From Stomorhina lunata (lineage: Eukaryota > Arthropoda > Insecta > Diptera > Rhiniidae), in assembly GCA_933228675.1 (NCBI GenBank), contig OW121744.1, positions 116,769,600 to 116,833,599 on the forward strand: a stretch of 64,000 bases of DNA, read 5' to 3'. Each line of letters opens with the position of its first letter. Positions within the stretch are counted from its first letter, which is position 1. Below are positions 23,430 through 33,384 of this stretch, piece after piece. A program made the position numbers and the translations under genes. The notes beneath the pieces were generated by a model. The model saw only the letters and a program-made list of their open reading frames with translations, was not told the origin of the DNA and made no database searches.

Positions 23430-24305
23430 TTTCAATATGAAAATTTTTCTATAGAAAAAATTTCAATATGAAAATTTTTCTATAGAAAAAATTTCAATAT
23501 GAAAATTTTTCTATAGAAAAAATTTCAATATGAAAATTTGTCTATAGAAAAAATTTCAATATGAAAATTTTTCTATAGAAAAAATTTCAATATGAAAATT
23601 TTTCTATAGAAAAAATTTCATATTGAAATTTTTTCTATAGAAAAATTTTCTATAGAAAAAATTTCATATTGAAAATTTTTCTATAGAAAAAATTTCATAT
23701 TGAAAATTTTTCTATAGAAAAAATTTCATATTGAAAATTTTTCTATAGAAAAAATTTCATATTGAAAATTTTTCTATAGAAAAAATTTCATATTGAAAAT
23801 TTTTCTATAGAAAAAATTTCATATTGAAAATTTTTCTATAGAAAAAATTTCATATTGAAAATTTTTCTATAGAAAAAATTTCATATTGAAAATTTTTCTA
23901 TAGAAAAAATTTCATATTGAAAATTTTTCTATAGAAAAAATTTCATATTGAAAATTTTTCTATAGAAAAAATTTCATATTGAAAATTTTTCTATAGAAAA
24001 AATTTCATATTGAAAATTTTTCTATAGAAGAAATTTCATATTGAAAATTTTTCTATAGAAAAAATTTCATATTGAAAATTTTTCTATAGAAAAAATTTCA
24101 TATTGAAAATTTTTCTATAGAAAAAATTTCATATTGAAAATTTTTCTATAGAAAAAATTTCATATTGAAAATTTTTCTATAGAAAAAATTTCATATTGAA
24201 AATTTTTCTATAGAAAAAATTTCATATTGAAAATTTGTCTATAGAAAAAATTTTATATTGAAAATTTTTCTATAGAAAAAATTTCATATTGAAAATTTTT
24301 CTGTA
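23430..24305. repeat. 31-bp satellite array with a polarity change
   Basis: Unit is CTATAGAAAAAATTTC followed by ATATTGAAAATTTTT. The first six copies (to about 23600) carry TTTCAATATGAAAA; the remaining ~22 carry TTTCATATTGAAAA. The junction at 23605-23660 includes a shortened palindromic copy. The array ends about 150 bp before the Rel-like gene. Confidence 0.95.
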
Positions 24306-24455
24306 AAAAATACATTTTTACAGTTTACTGTAAAAGTTTATATTCAAAAGTTTTGAATCAAACCCCCAAAAATCGGTCTCTATTTGCAAAAAGTTTAGAC
24401 ATTTTTTTAACGTATTTTTACTACTTCTTAACAGTTTTCGCAAATTTTAATCAGA
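24306..24455 (+). promoter_or_regulatory. short upstream region of the Rel-like gene
   Basis: Only about 150 bp separate the satellite from the start codon, so a promoter or 5' UTR must lie here or inside the satellite. No TATA or initiator is convincing. Confidence 0.3.
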
Positions 24456-25361
24456 ATGCTAAATCTGATATCACAACAGCCCATACCCCTTCAAAAATTT
24501 GCCTACGATAGTCTGGCCCGAAGAAATTCAGGATTGGAAAGTGAATTCAATCTCTGTTGCGGTACATTGCTATCAAAAGTTTTTATAGTTGCCGATTTAT
24601 ACAGTCAAAGAGATCCTCCTCTCTTATCACCGCATATGTTGAGAAAAAACACGGCCCGGAATATGAATTTTATCGAGGATTTGATGGTTCAAAAGTCACC
24701 ATTAAGCAGCTACTATAAATATAATTTGAATGACTGTCACATACGTTTGACTAGCAATGCCCGCAAACGGAAAGCGTTAAGGGAGAAAATGCTTAAATTT
24801 TGCAAATGGCAGCAATCGGGAAGGGATCCAGAACCAGATAAGGTCGAAAGTATTGAAAATACACTCATACTAAATTATAGCAATGAAACTCAAGAGAAAA
24901 AGGTTTGTTGGCACTCTAGCGTTTAATTTGAGATTTTTTTTTTAAAATGATTTTTTCCAAATCAGGTCTACTTAGGTTTTACCCCTTACATCTTCAACGA
25001 AACCTCAAATAGCCAAGATAAGCTGGCAGATACAATTTTTTCCCATGCCATTTATGATAGCAGTAAATGTTTAACACCAAGTCCCTGTTTTGGTTCGATT
25101 TCTGGTGGTTCGGAACATGTTTTAAAGATCAACGTTTATACTTCTAATCCGCCCACTTCGGTACGCATTTCGTTAACGGATAAGGAGCAAAGTTGGCAAG
25201 CTCTGACCGTGGGTTGTTTTCAGGATGATGGCATTCATTTTATATTGCCACCTTATACCGGGAATTGGAATTATAATGACGAGAATCGTTTGATTGATTT
25301 GAAAATTTTGGATGTCTATGAAGGCATGCCGAGAAATAATATTAAGTTTGTTTATGTTTAA
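24456..25361 (+). CDS. stand-alone divergent Rel homology (NF-kappaB-like) protein
   Basis: Two exons, 24456-24902 and 24966-25361, 63-nt GT-AG intron (AAG|GTTTGT, TCAG|GTC), 280 residues. The order of motifs follows a Rel homology region: residues 5-28 ISQQPIPLQKFAYDSLARRN align with the I-x-E-Q-P ... RFRYECEGR segment; 41-64 VFIVADLYSQRDPPLLSPHML with the V-x-C-V-T-K-D-x-P-Y-x-P-H-P-H-x-L segment; 98-113 with the LGIQC-KK-AL-R helix; 173-197 FSHAIYDSSKCL ... SISGGSE with the S-x-P-I-Y-D ... V-S-G-G-x-E start of the dimerization IPT domain; 226-245 W ... DDGIHFILPPY with W ... DVHxQxAIxFxTPPY; 258-280 with the last strand. The RxxRYxCEGR recognition loop is lost, and the ORF stops at the end of the domain, so no NLS, transactivation or ankyrin region follows. 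Start: first Met, A at -3. An acceptor-like TTTAATCAG just before it allows an upstream exon. Function unknown; an interfering dimerization partner is one possibility. Confidence 0.78.
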
Positions 25362-25926
25362 TTTAAGTAAATTTAACAAATTATTTATGTAATTAAGGGA
25401 TTCACTGGGTTTTAATATCATTTCGTATTGTCATAAAGTCGTAATATTCAAATAAATCCAAACAGTTTAAAAAAAATTTTAATGAGAATAATATCAAATT
25501 CAATAATTTTTTAAATATTTTATACTAATTGTATTGTTCTAGACTCCCAAACAGTAATATATAAAGAGTCTAGAGCAATACTTTTTTGGAACCAACACAT
25601 TTTTTGGGCTAAAAACTCAAATGCTTTAAACCAGAGAAGGGCAAAATTTTATATTTCCTATCCTATCACTAGTGATAGGAGTTGTTGTTGCAATATATAT
25701 AAATTGTTGTTGTACTGCCCTTCACTGTCTTAAACAGTATTTTCAAATACAACAAGTTAATAACAATTTTACCTGTTAAAACACCCTATGAATACCCCTA
25801 CTTTTTATACTTTATTCGTAATAAATTTTTTTATATATATAATTTTATTCTTAAAAAGATCACAATTGGTTTTTTATTTTTTTTTTCTAAATATTTGACT
25901 TAAAAATTATTTCTTTTAGTTGTCTT
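25362..25926. other. convergent spacer between Rel-like gene and FAIM
   Basis: AATAAA at 25451 can serve the plus-strand gene. TTTATT at 25811 and 25873 (AATAAA on minus) can serve FAIM. Also holds a perfect-to-one-mismatch 16-bp hairpin at 25531-25546/25566-25581 and the hAT-type MITE. Confidence 0.6.
25632..25727. mobile_element. hAT-type MITE, copy 1
   Basis: 96 bp. Starts CAGAGAAGGGCA and ends in the inverted form TGCCCTTCACTG, a CAGNG terminus as in hAT elements. Flanks CTTTAAAC and TCTTAAAC match at 6 of 8 positions, consistent with an aged 8-bp target duplication. Inside is TCCTATCACTAGTGATAGGA, a perfect palindrome. Confidence 0.75.
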
Positions 25927-26115
25927 TTATGTTGACAAAATTGAACAGGGTTCCTGCATTATTTCCTGGATTTTTGCCTCGGGAATTTCCACCTGATTGG
26001 CCAGTAGAGTATGTACTATACCGCTCAGTTTATGGCCACTGGAACGTGTTTGCAGGCGAAATTCGACCTCGTCTTCATGGACCACAGTGTCAGTACCACC
26101 ATCCACAAATTCAGC
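25927..26115 (-). CDS. FAIM: FAIM exon 3
   Basis: 62 codons and TAA (25927-25929): AEFVDGGTDTVVHEDEVEFR to EIMQEPCSILST. Acceptor TTTTTAG|GCT on the minus strand. An opposite-strand frame over the same bases is only a shadow. Confidence 0.9.
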   Translation of the reverse strand, partial: AEFVDGGTDTVVHEDEVEFRLQTRSSGHKLSGIVHTLLANQVEIPEAKIQEIMQEPCSILST

Positions 26116-28998
26116 CTAAAAATGGAGGAGCAATAAAAAATTATCATTTTTTAAAAGATCTATAAAAGTCCACAAAAATCTCTTTAAAAAAATCGGACAG
26201 AAAAAAGTACAATCCACAAAAATATCCCTAAGAAAAATCATGTTTCATACTTTTTCTATTAGAACAAATACGACCCACAACTATTTTTGAAGAAAAAAAT
26301 AAAATGTTTCTAGAGAAAAACTTACAATCCACTAAATTTTTTTATCGAAAAACTTTTATTCAACAATTTTTTCTATAAAAATTTTTTTCTATAAGAATAA
26401 ATACATAAAATTTGCCACATTTTTTTTTTTAAAGAAAAAATACGATCCACAATTTTTCTTTAGATAAAATTAAATAAAAAATTAAATTTTTAAGTAAAAA
26501 AGTTTAATCCACAAAAATCTACATAAGAAAGATCATGTTTAATATATTTTCTAGTATAAAAAATACGACCCACAACTAATTTGATAGAAGAAATTTTAAG
26601 GAAACATTACGATCCACAAAATTTTCTTCTGAAAAACTTTGCATCTACAATTTTTCTATAGGAAAAACTTTTTCTGTATGTATAAATAAGATTCACAATT
26701 TATTTTTAAAGAAAACGTACGATCCACAATTTTTCTTTAGGAAAAATAAAATCAAAAATATATAATTTTTATGTAAAAAAGTACAATCCACAAAAATCGC
26801 CATAAGAAAATTCACGTTTCATATTTTTCTATTGGAAAAAATAGATAAAATAAAATGTTTCCAGAGGAAAAAATTACGATCCACACAATTTTTTATCGAA
26901 AAAATGTCAATCGGGAATTTCTTTCATACAAAAAACCTTTTCTATAAGAATAAATAGATTCGCAAATTTTTTGTAAAACAAAAATACGATCCACAATTTT
27001 TCTTTAGAAAAAATAAAAAAAAATAAATCATTTTTATATAAAAAAAGTACAAGCCACAAAAATCTCCATCAGAAATATCATGTTTTATATTTTTCTATTA
27101 AAAAAATACGACCCACAACTAATATGATAGAAGAAAGAAAAGGTAGGTTTTAAGCGAAAAAAATTACGATCCACAAATTTTTTTTTCGAAAAAATTTCAA
27201 TCGAGAATTTCTTTTTTACTAAAAACGTTTTCTAAAAGAAGATTCTCAACATTTACTTGAAGAAAAAATACGATCCACAATTTTTCTCTAGAAAAAAATT
27301 TAAATCAAAAAATTTTAATAACAAAAATACAATACACAAAACTCTCTATATGATCACGGTTCATATTTTTTCTTTTAAAAAAATACGACCCACAACTAAT
27401 TTGATAGGAGAAATAAAAAGTTTTTAAGAAAAAAATTACGATCCATAAAATTTTTTGGGAAAAAAATTGTTCAAAAATATTTTTCATTAAAAATTACAAT
27501 CCACCAATTTTTTTTATGAAAACTAAAAAAATGTATCAGGTTTTTCTGTACAAAAAATTACGATCCACAAGTTTTTCTGTACAAAAAATTACGTTTTATA
27601 ATTTTATGTATAATAAACTTACGATCCACATATTGTATATCACGATTTCACAAAAAAATTTCAATTCAGAAATTTTTTATAGGAAAAATTACGGTCCACA
27701 TTTTTGTATATAGGATTTTCTTATAAAGAAAAAAATTAGATCCACCAAATTTCGTATAGAAGTTATATATACCATAACAAATTTGAAGAGTTTTTTTTCA
27801 AGAAAAAACTACAGTTCTGAAATTTTCCTTAGGGAAAATTACAAACAAAAAGTTTTTATTAAAAAATAAAATTTGTGGATAAGTTTTCATATAAAAAATA
27901 TCACGATTTTTCCAAAAAAAGTACAATTCTTAAATTTTTCTATAGAACATATAACAATCCATATTTTATATATTAAAAAAACTACGATCCACATTTTCTT
28001 CTATAGAAAAAGTAATATACATGTATAGAATAATTTACGGTCCACATTTTTTTTTATGCAAATAAGATAAGTCCCACAACTTCCACTAAAGAAAAAATTG
28101 CTATTAACAAAATTTTCTTTAGAAAAATAGCTACAAGCTAAATTTTCTTTAGAAAAACTTACAATCCACAATATTTTCCATAGAAAAAATTACAATCCAC
28201 AAATTTTTTGTATAAAGAATTATAATCTCTAATTTTTTTTCTTTACGTTTCAGAATTTTAAAGTACATTAAATTTTATTAAGAAAAATTATGATCCAAAT
28301 TTTTTTACACAACTAAAAATTGTAACCCAACATTTTTTTGCAGAAAAAATAGAATCCACAATTTCAAAAAAAGTATTAACAAAAAACTATATCCATAAAA
28401 CAGTTCTTCTTCCGGAATAATATATTTTTATAAAAATTTTCCCTTACCGTTTCCTGACGCAGTTTATCATTGATAAACAGATTCAAAGTATCCAATTCCA
28501 ACATGATACGATATTCGATGCCATTAATGGTGGTCACCCACAAACGATATTGCTTTGTCTGTTCCTCGGTATATTGATCGTGTGACTTGCCATCAATAAA
28601 CAAAAGATATTCATATTTAAAACCAGGGGCAGGATCAACGCGTATAATACAACGGGCATCGTCTATATAAAATGTATCCTCCCCCACCAACTTAAACATC
28701 CAGTCACGTCTTAAGACTTCCTAAAAATTTTAAAAAATAATTCAAAATTTTGTTAATATATTCTTACAAAAATTTGTGGTTTCCAAATTCTTACCTTGCC
28801 ATTCACCCATATCATGCGCCTGCCGCTGGTTGTACCATGTTCCAATTCTATGCGATACATTTTACCATTTATCGGGGCACACCATTTTGCCACTATATTG
28901 TTTTTATTGTAACGTTTCTCTTCGGGCACATGATCCAAACTCATTATGGGTTTCGTTGACAGATTTTCCAGTTTCAGTAGAGGCGATAAAAATGACAT
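25927..28998 (-). CDS. FAIM: FAIM (Fas apoptotic inhibitory molecule) family protein
   Basis: Three exons on the minus strand: 28998-28795, 28720-28448 and 26115-25927, all joined in phase 0. 221 residues. Introns are 74 nt and 2,332 nt. FAIM family signatures: residues 39-68 WCAPINGKMYRIELEHGTTS, GRRMIWVNGK; then RRDWMFKLVGEDTFYID, the GFKYEYLLFIDGKS strand, the WVTTINGIEYRIMLELDTL segment, AEFVDGGTDT, and the C-terminal SSGHKLSGIVHTLLANQVEI, PEA. Vertebrate FAIM is a cytosolic two-domain beta-sandwich protein that counters death-receptor killing and protein aggregation; whether the fly protein does so is not shown here. About 38 residues precede the family core, longer than the vertebrate short form. 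The start is the first Met of exon 1 in the frame. Large intron 2 is full of tandem repeats. Confidence 0.93.
26160..28370. repeat. degenerate higher-order tandem repeat in FAIM intron 2
   Basis: Sub-units of about 45-60 bp carrying ACGATCCACAA and a TTTTTCTATAGAAAA-like stretch. A larger period of about 264-294 bp is marked by ACGACCCACAACTA at about 26270, 26565, 27109 and 27385, with a damaged copy near 26845. Order degrades after 27500. It makes up almost the whole intron. Confidence 0.85.
28448..28720 (-). CDS. FAIM: FAIM exon 2
   Basis: 91 codons, EVLRRDWMFKLVGEDTFYID to NDKLRQET. Acceptor TTTTTAG|GAA; donor ACG|GTAAGG. Confidence 0.92.
28795..28998 (-). CDS. FAIM: FAIM exon 1
   Basis: 68 codons, MSFLSPLLKLENLSTKPIMS to MIWVNGK. 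Donor AAG|GTAAGA. The first 38 residues have no family counterpart I recognise; a second Met at residue 19 is an alternative start. Confidence 0.88.
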
Positions 28999-29077
28999 AT
29001 TATTTTAAGCAACTGCGAAAGGGAATTAAGCAATTGTAAATTTTAAATTTTACAAATATTAAATGATGACATCATGA

Positions 29078-29085
29078 TGACGTCA
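29078..29085. promoter_or_regulatory. palindromic CRE-like site upstream of FAIM
   Basis: TGACGTCA, the full CREB/ATF consensus, 80 bp upstream of the FAIM start codon, with TGACATCATGA half-site-like words beside it (29066-29076). Seen in sequence; binding is inferred. Confidence 0.45.
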
Positions 29086-29408
29086 ATGTAATTAAATTAT
29101 AAGTAGGGTTAAAAGGGGCTAGTACACTTAGTCTATAATAATGCTACATATGTATGTATATAAGGAGATAACATGAGTTTGTATCAACTGAACCTGCAGA
29201 TGGCACAGATACCACTAGCAGGCGAAATTGAAATTGATGACTATTTTTGGAATCAACATTTTTTACACCTATTTTTTGGAATATGTTACATATAACCCTC
29301 CCTCCTTCTAGGCACTAATTCTTTTAGAATGACAAATAGTAGAAATTAATAATTCCGGAAAATTTGTTTCCTAAAAATTGTTAGTCATTAAGACACTTAA
29401 CTTTTGAG
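29086..29408. other. region upstream of FAIM
   Basis: AT-rich with no repeat or gene recognised; may contain FAIM regulatory DNA. Confidence 0.4.
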
Positions 29409-29492
29409 CAGCGAAGGGCATAATTTTTGTTTTCCTATGACCAGTGGTAGGAGTTGTTATTGTCGTATATGTAATTGTGCTGCCCATGACTG
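29409..29492. mobile_element. hAT-type MITE, copy 2
   Basis: 84 bp. CAGCGAAGGGCA at the left and TGCCCATGACTG at the right. The interior matches copy 1 (TTTCCTA ... TAGGAGTTGTT). Flanks CTTTTGAG and CTTTCCAG match at 6 of 8. Confidence 0.72.
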
Positions 29493-29919
29493 CTTTCCAG
29501 CTAGCAATTGTGAGATTGTTGATGATAATATCAGCAAACTGAGTCTTTTTGGATTCCTTTAGATGATCAAAAACTGATTAAACAGCTTGATGATCAAGAA
29601 AGTTTATAAAAAGACTCATAGAAACGTTTAGAAAGCGACTAGTTAAAAATAGCACAAACAAATCTTGAAAAATGTGCTTAGTCATAATATAATCACTCAA
29701 ACGATCCTAATATGACTGTTTTTATACTGAATAAAGATGCCACAAAAAGACTCATGACTAATTGTGGGTGATGTGCATTAGTTAGTTAGCACGTCGACTA
29801 CTTATCATTATATATAATATTCAGCCCGAAACAACTCATTAAATACTCTTTCTGAAGAGTCGCATGAAGAGTCCCATTTTCTCACACAAAAAAATCATTT
29901 TTGACTCATAAGACAGCCC
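29493..29919. other. intergenic, nothing recognised
   Basis: Moderately complex, several GACTCAT/ATGAGTC words, no coding signal. Confidence 0.4.
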
Positions 29920-31050
29920 ATACCACCAGTAGCCGATGAATTTTTTTTAATTTTCGTTAATAAAACTCGTGAAATGAGTATTAAAATCATCCAGTTGGAA
30001 TTTGAATGTTAATAGAGTAGGTTGGTGCCGCTTTGCTAAAGAAAAGCCAAAAAGAAAATAGGCAAGAAACAAATCAAAATCCAATTTATAGCAACAAAAT
30101 ATATGGTTCGAGAGAACAAAGAAGTATAATCTCGAACATTGTTGCCACGAAAATTTTAGAATTTTATATTTTTTAGATATTTTCGAACCAAAAAATTTAA
30201 TATAGAAAAATTTTTGATAAAAAAAAATTTCATAGAAAAATTTTTTGATAGTAAAATTTTTTCTAGAAAAATTTTTGATAAAAACATTTTCATAGAAAAA
30301 TTTTTGATAAAAAAATTTTCCGTAGAAAAATTTTTGATAAAAAGTTTTATACAGAGAAATTTTCGATAAAAATATTTTTAAAGAAAAAGTTTTTGTAAGA
30401 AAATTTTCTATAGAAAAATTTTTGATAAAAAAATTTTCCGTAGAAAAATTTTTGATAAAAAAATTTTCCATAGAAAAATTTTTGATACAAAAATTTTGCA
30501 TAGAAAAATTTTTGATAAAAAGTTTTATACAGAAAAGTTTTCGATAAAAATATTTTTTATAGAAAAGTTTTTGTAAGAAAATTTTCTATAGAAAAATTTT
30601 TGATAAAAAATTTTCCATAGAAAAATTTTCGATAAAAAAATTTTCCATAGAAAATTTTCGATAAAAAAAATTTTCTATAAAAAATTTTTGATAAAAATAT
30701 TTTTTATATAAAAATCTTTGTAAGAAAAATTTTTGATAACTAAATTTTCTATACAAAAATTTTTGATAAAAAATTTTCCATTAAAAATTTTTCATAAAAA
30801 GTTTTATACAGGGAAATTTTTGATAAAAATATTTTTTATAGAAAAATTTTCGATAAAAATATTTTTTTTAAAGAAAAATCTTTGTAAGAAACTTTTTTAA
30901 AGAAAAATTTTTGATAACAACATTTTTTTATTAATTTTATAGAGAAAAATTTTCTATAGAAAAATTTTTGATAAAAAAATTTTCTAACGAAAAATTTTTA
31001 ATAAAAAAAAATTTCTATAGAAAAATTTTTGATAAAAAACAATTTTCTGG
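29920..31050 (-). mobile_element. dispersed element with internal minisatellite (copy 1)
   Basis: 29920-30110 is a non-repetitive end (minus strand: AATTGGATTTTGATTTGTTT, GCGGCACCAACC, TCATCGGCTACTGGTGGTAT). It recurs at about 46360-46550 on the plus strand. In both copies it abuts a degenerate ~30-bp array built on TTTTTGATAAAAAAA and TTTTCTATAGAAAAA; here the array is 30170-31050. Apparent protein frames across the array are artefacts of composition. Confidence 0.7.
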
Positions 31051-31200
31051 AGAAGGTCAATTGATGCGGAGTTGCAAGCAGGAACTTATTCTTGGAATGA
31101 CGTATGCCTAATATCTCGCAATAGAGTCCGATATAAAGGTGGGCAAAGCCCTATGCTCCACTAGGAGTCAAGGATAGCAGAAGAAGAAGAAGTAATTGTG
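31051..31200 (-). repeat. fragment of the 13-kb dispersed family
   Basis: 31130-31195 is the reverse complement of the right-end region of copy A (about 13845-13890): the words GACTCCTAGTGGAGCATAGG and CTTCTTCTTCTGCTATC. Confidence 0.65.
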
Positions 31201-33384
31201 GGTTTTTGTAAAATGGATTTACGATAAGGTTCTACAAAATAAATCAAAAATAGACTTTGAATTCCATTCAATAGCTGATACATGAGATCAGATCGAATAA
31301 TGTATTCGACACTTGAAAAATTTGTTGCTAATTTTTTAGTATTAAAATTAAGTTTTTTTCACACTACTCCATTCAGAAATTGAATTTAGGTCCAAATAAG
31401 ACGTACCTTTTATGAACAGCTTAATGAAACCGGTTTTTGGAGACAAAATCCCTGATTACATTACCATTCCAGCCACATTTTGACGGTGTTACAATGAATC
31501 AATCACACAATAAAAAGATTTTATTACGAACTGATTAGAGTCTATTCTATTCAAAGAAAATGTTATAGAGCGATCTTGGAACAAGCTCAAGGGAAGTTAA
31601 AACTAAAAATTTACCATTAACAATTTTTATCATTTGAAATATTTAAAAAATAAATTAAAATTTTTCTTAGAAACTTGAATTTTTTAGATTTCATACAAAA
31701 TTTTCGTATCGAAATTTTGATTTACTTTGCTTATATCTCTGGAAATAATTTACAAATTTGGAATGTTAAAAGCAACTTATAATCGATGAACTATCTACTT
31801 TATATATTTTAAATATAAAATAAAATTGTTAATAAATTGTAGATATTCTAGGAGGAAAATTGAAAATTGGGGCATTTTAAGATTGATGAAGAACTACGCA
31901 AACTTTGATATAAATGAAAAATAGACTTAAAACACAAATAAAAATCCATTTTTTAGTTCTGAAAATATACAAATATTTAACTTATTCAAGTTTCACTTCA
32001 TATTATTTATAGGACTATTAAAAAAAAAAACTGAGCGAAAATACAAACTATTAGCAATATCTCGAAAACTAGTCGTAGGATTTTAAACTTTTTTTCTAGA
32101 ACTGGAATCAGTTTATTTGTAATGTGGAAATACAATTCGGAATCCTTTCAAAATATTACATTGATCGAGTAATTTAAGTTCAAAAGAAACATAAGCATAA
32201 ATTTTCCATATAAATAGAAAACCTTTTAACGTTGAAATAATTTCTCAAAAATAAAGAAGATTTTCACTTTCGCGAAAGAATTTTTATGCAGATAACGCGT
32301 GACATATTTTTTTGTGATAATGGTATAAAATAATTTCAAAACTTTTACAATTTCATTGATAATTTTCCATAGAACAAACAGTTGTTAATATTTCCACAAT
32401 TTTCTCACTTTAATTTTATTTTTTGAAATTCAAACACACAATTCAAACAAAAAGATAAAATTACTCCTGGGTAATTAGTCGTCGTATGACATGACATCAC
32501 ACATGTATGAGAATATCCCATTAAATATTGCGCGTTGATTGTTTTATTTAAAATTCTTTGGAAAGTTATAAAAATAAAATTTTTTTATGTACTTATTTCA
32601 TTACTTTATTTTTTAAATTTTTACAACTTCTTTTAGTTTTCAATTGTTAGCCTTTTTTGCGCGTCTATTAAAAAATGCAAAAGGACGATGTCGTTGTCGA
32701 CGAGTCGTGATCCACGTATTTTAGAAATATGATTTTTAGAATTTTACAACACATTTAAAGTGAAAAGTAATAACAACTGAGTGTTTACCGCTAGAGCGCT
32801 AATAAAATACTAAAAAAAAGTTTCCTTCTTTCTTGTAAAAACACAAGAAATACAAAATCAACAAAAACAACAATGAAACCAACTCATAAACGAATTGTTT
32901 TCTAGATGTCCTATAGCCAAATGTATGAAAGGACTCATTCCCTTAACGCTTTTCACCAAAAACCCAGACGACATTCAAACCTACTCCTTGTAAAACCGTC
33001 CGTCACACAGCTACTAACTTTTATTTATATCAGAAAAAAAGTAGTGAAATAAATGTATTACTGACACTAATACTAGTGTAACAGAAACCACTACTTCTAC
33101 TACTGCTATTGTACGTGTGTTCTGTTGGCGACGAAAATGATACATGCACAACACACTCACATGTTCACTCATACTCTGGCAATGAGGAAAGCAATCCAAG
33201 AGCCAGCCAACCAACCAACCAGACAAACAATCAGGCAAATTGTGAAAGAATAAAAACCAAACTAACGAACCAATGTTATTAGTAAGTAGATCTAGCCTCA
33301 GGCACAATGGGATGGAAAAGAAGAAATATTGATCAGAAATTTTAGATCTAGTTGGGTTTTAGTTCTGTTTTATTTGGATTCCAG
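31201..33384. other. intergenic, no gene recognised
   Basis: AT-rich to 32650. 32650-33350 is less AT-rich and contains ACACAC/ACTACT low complexity. An open minus-strand frame at 33014-33307 has no recognisable family or coding-like composition. Confidence 0.5.

Noticed and set aside
25920..26165. Plus-strand frame of 81 codons
   Set aside because: Opposite-strand shadow of FAIM exon 3, which has clear family homology and splice signals.
28750..29039. Plus-strand frames over FAIM exon 1
   Set aside because: Antisense shadows of the FAIM coding exon.
29947..30501. 184-codon minus-strand frame
   Set aside because: Phe/Lys/Ile/Asn repeat dictated by the AT-rich minisatellite; its end runs into a dispersed element.
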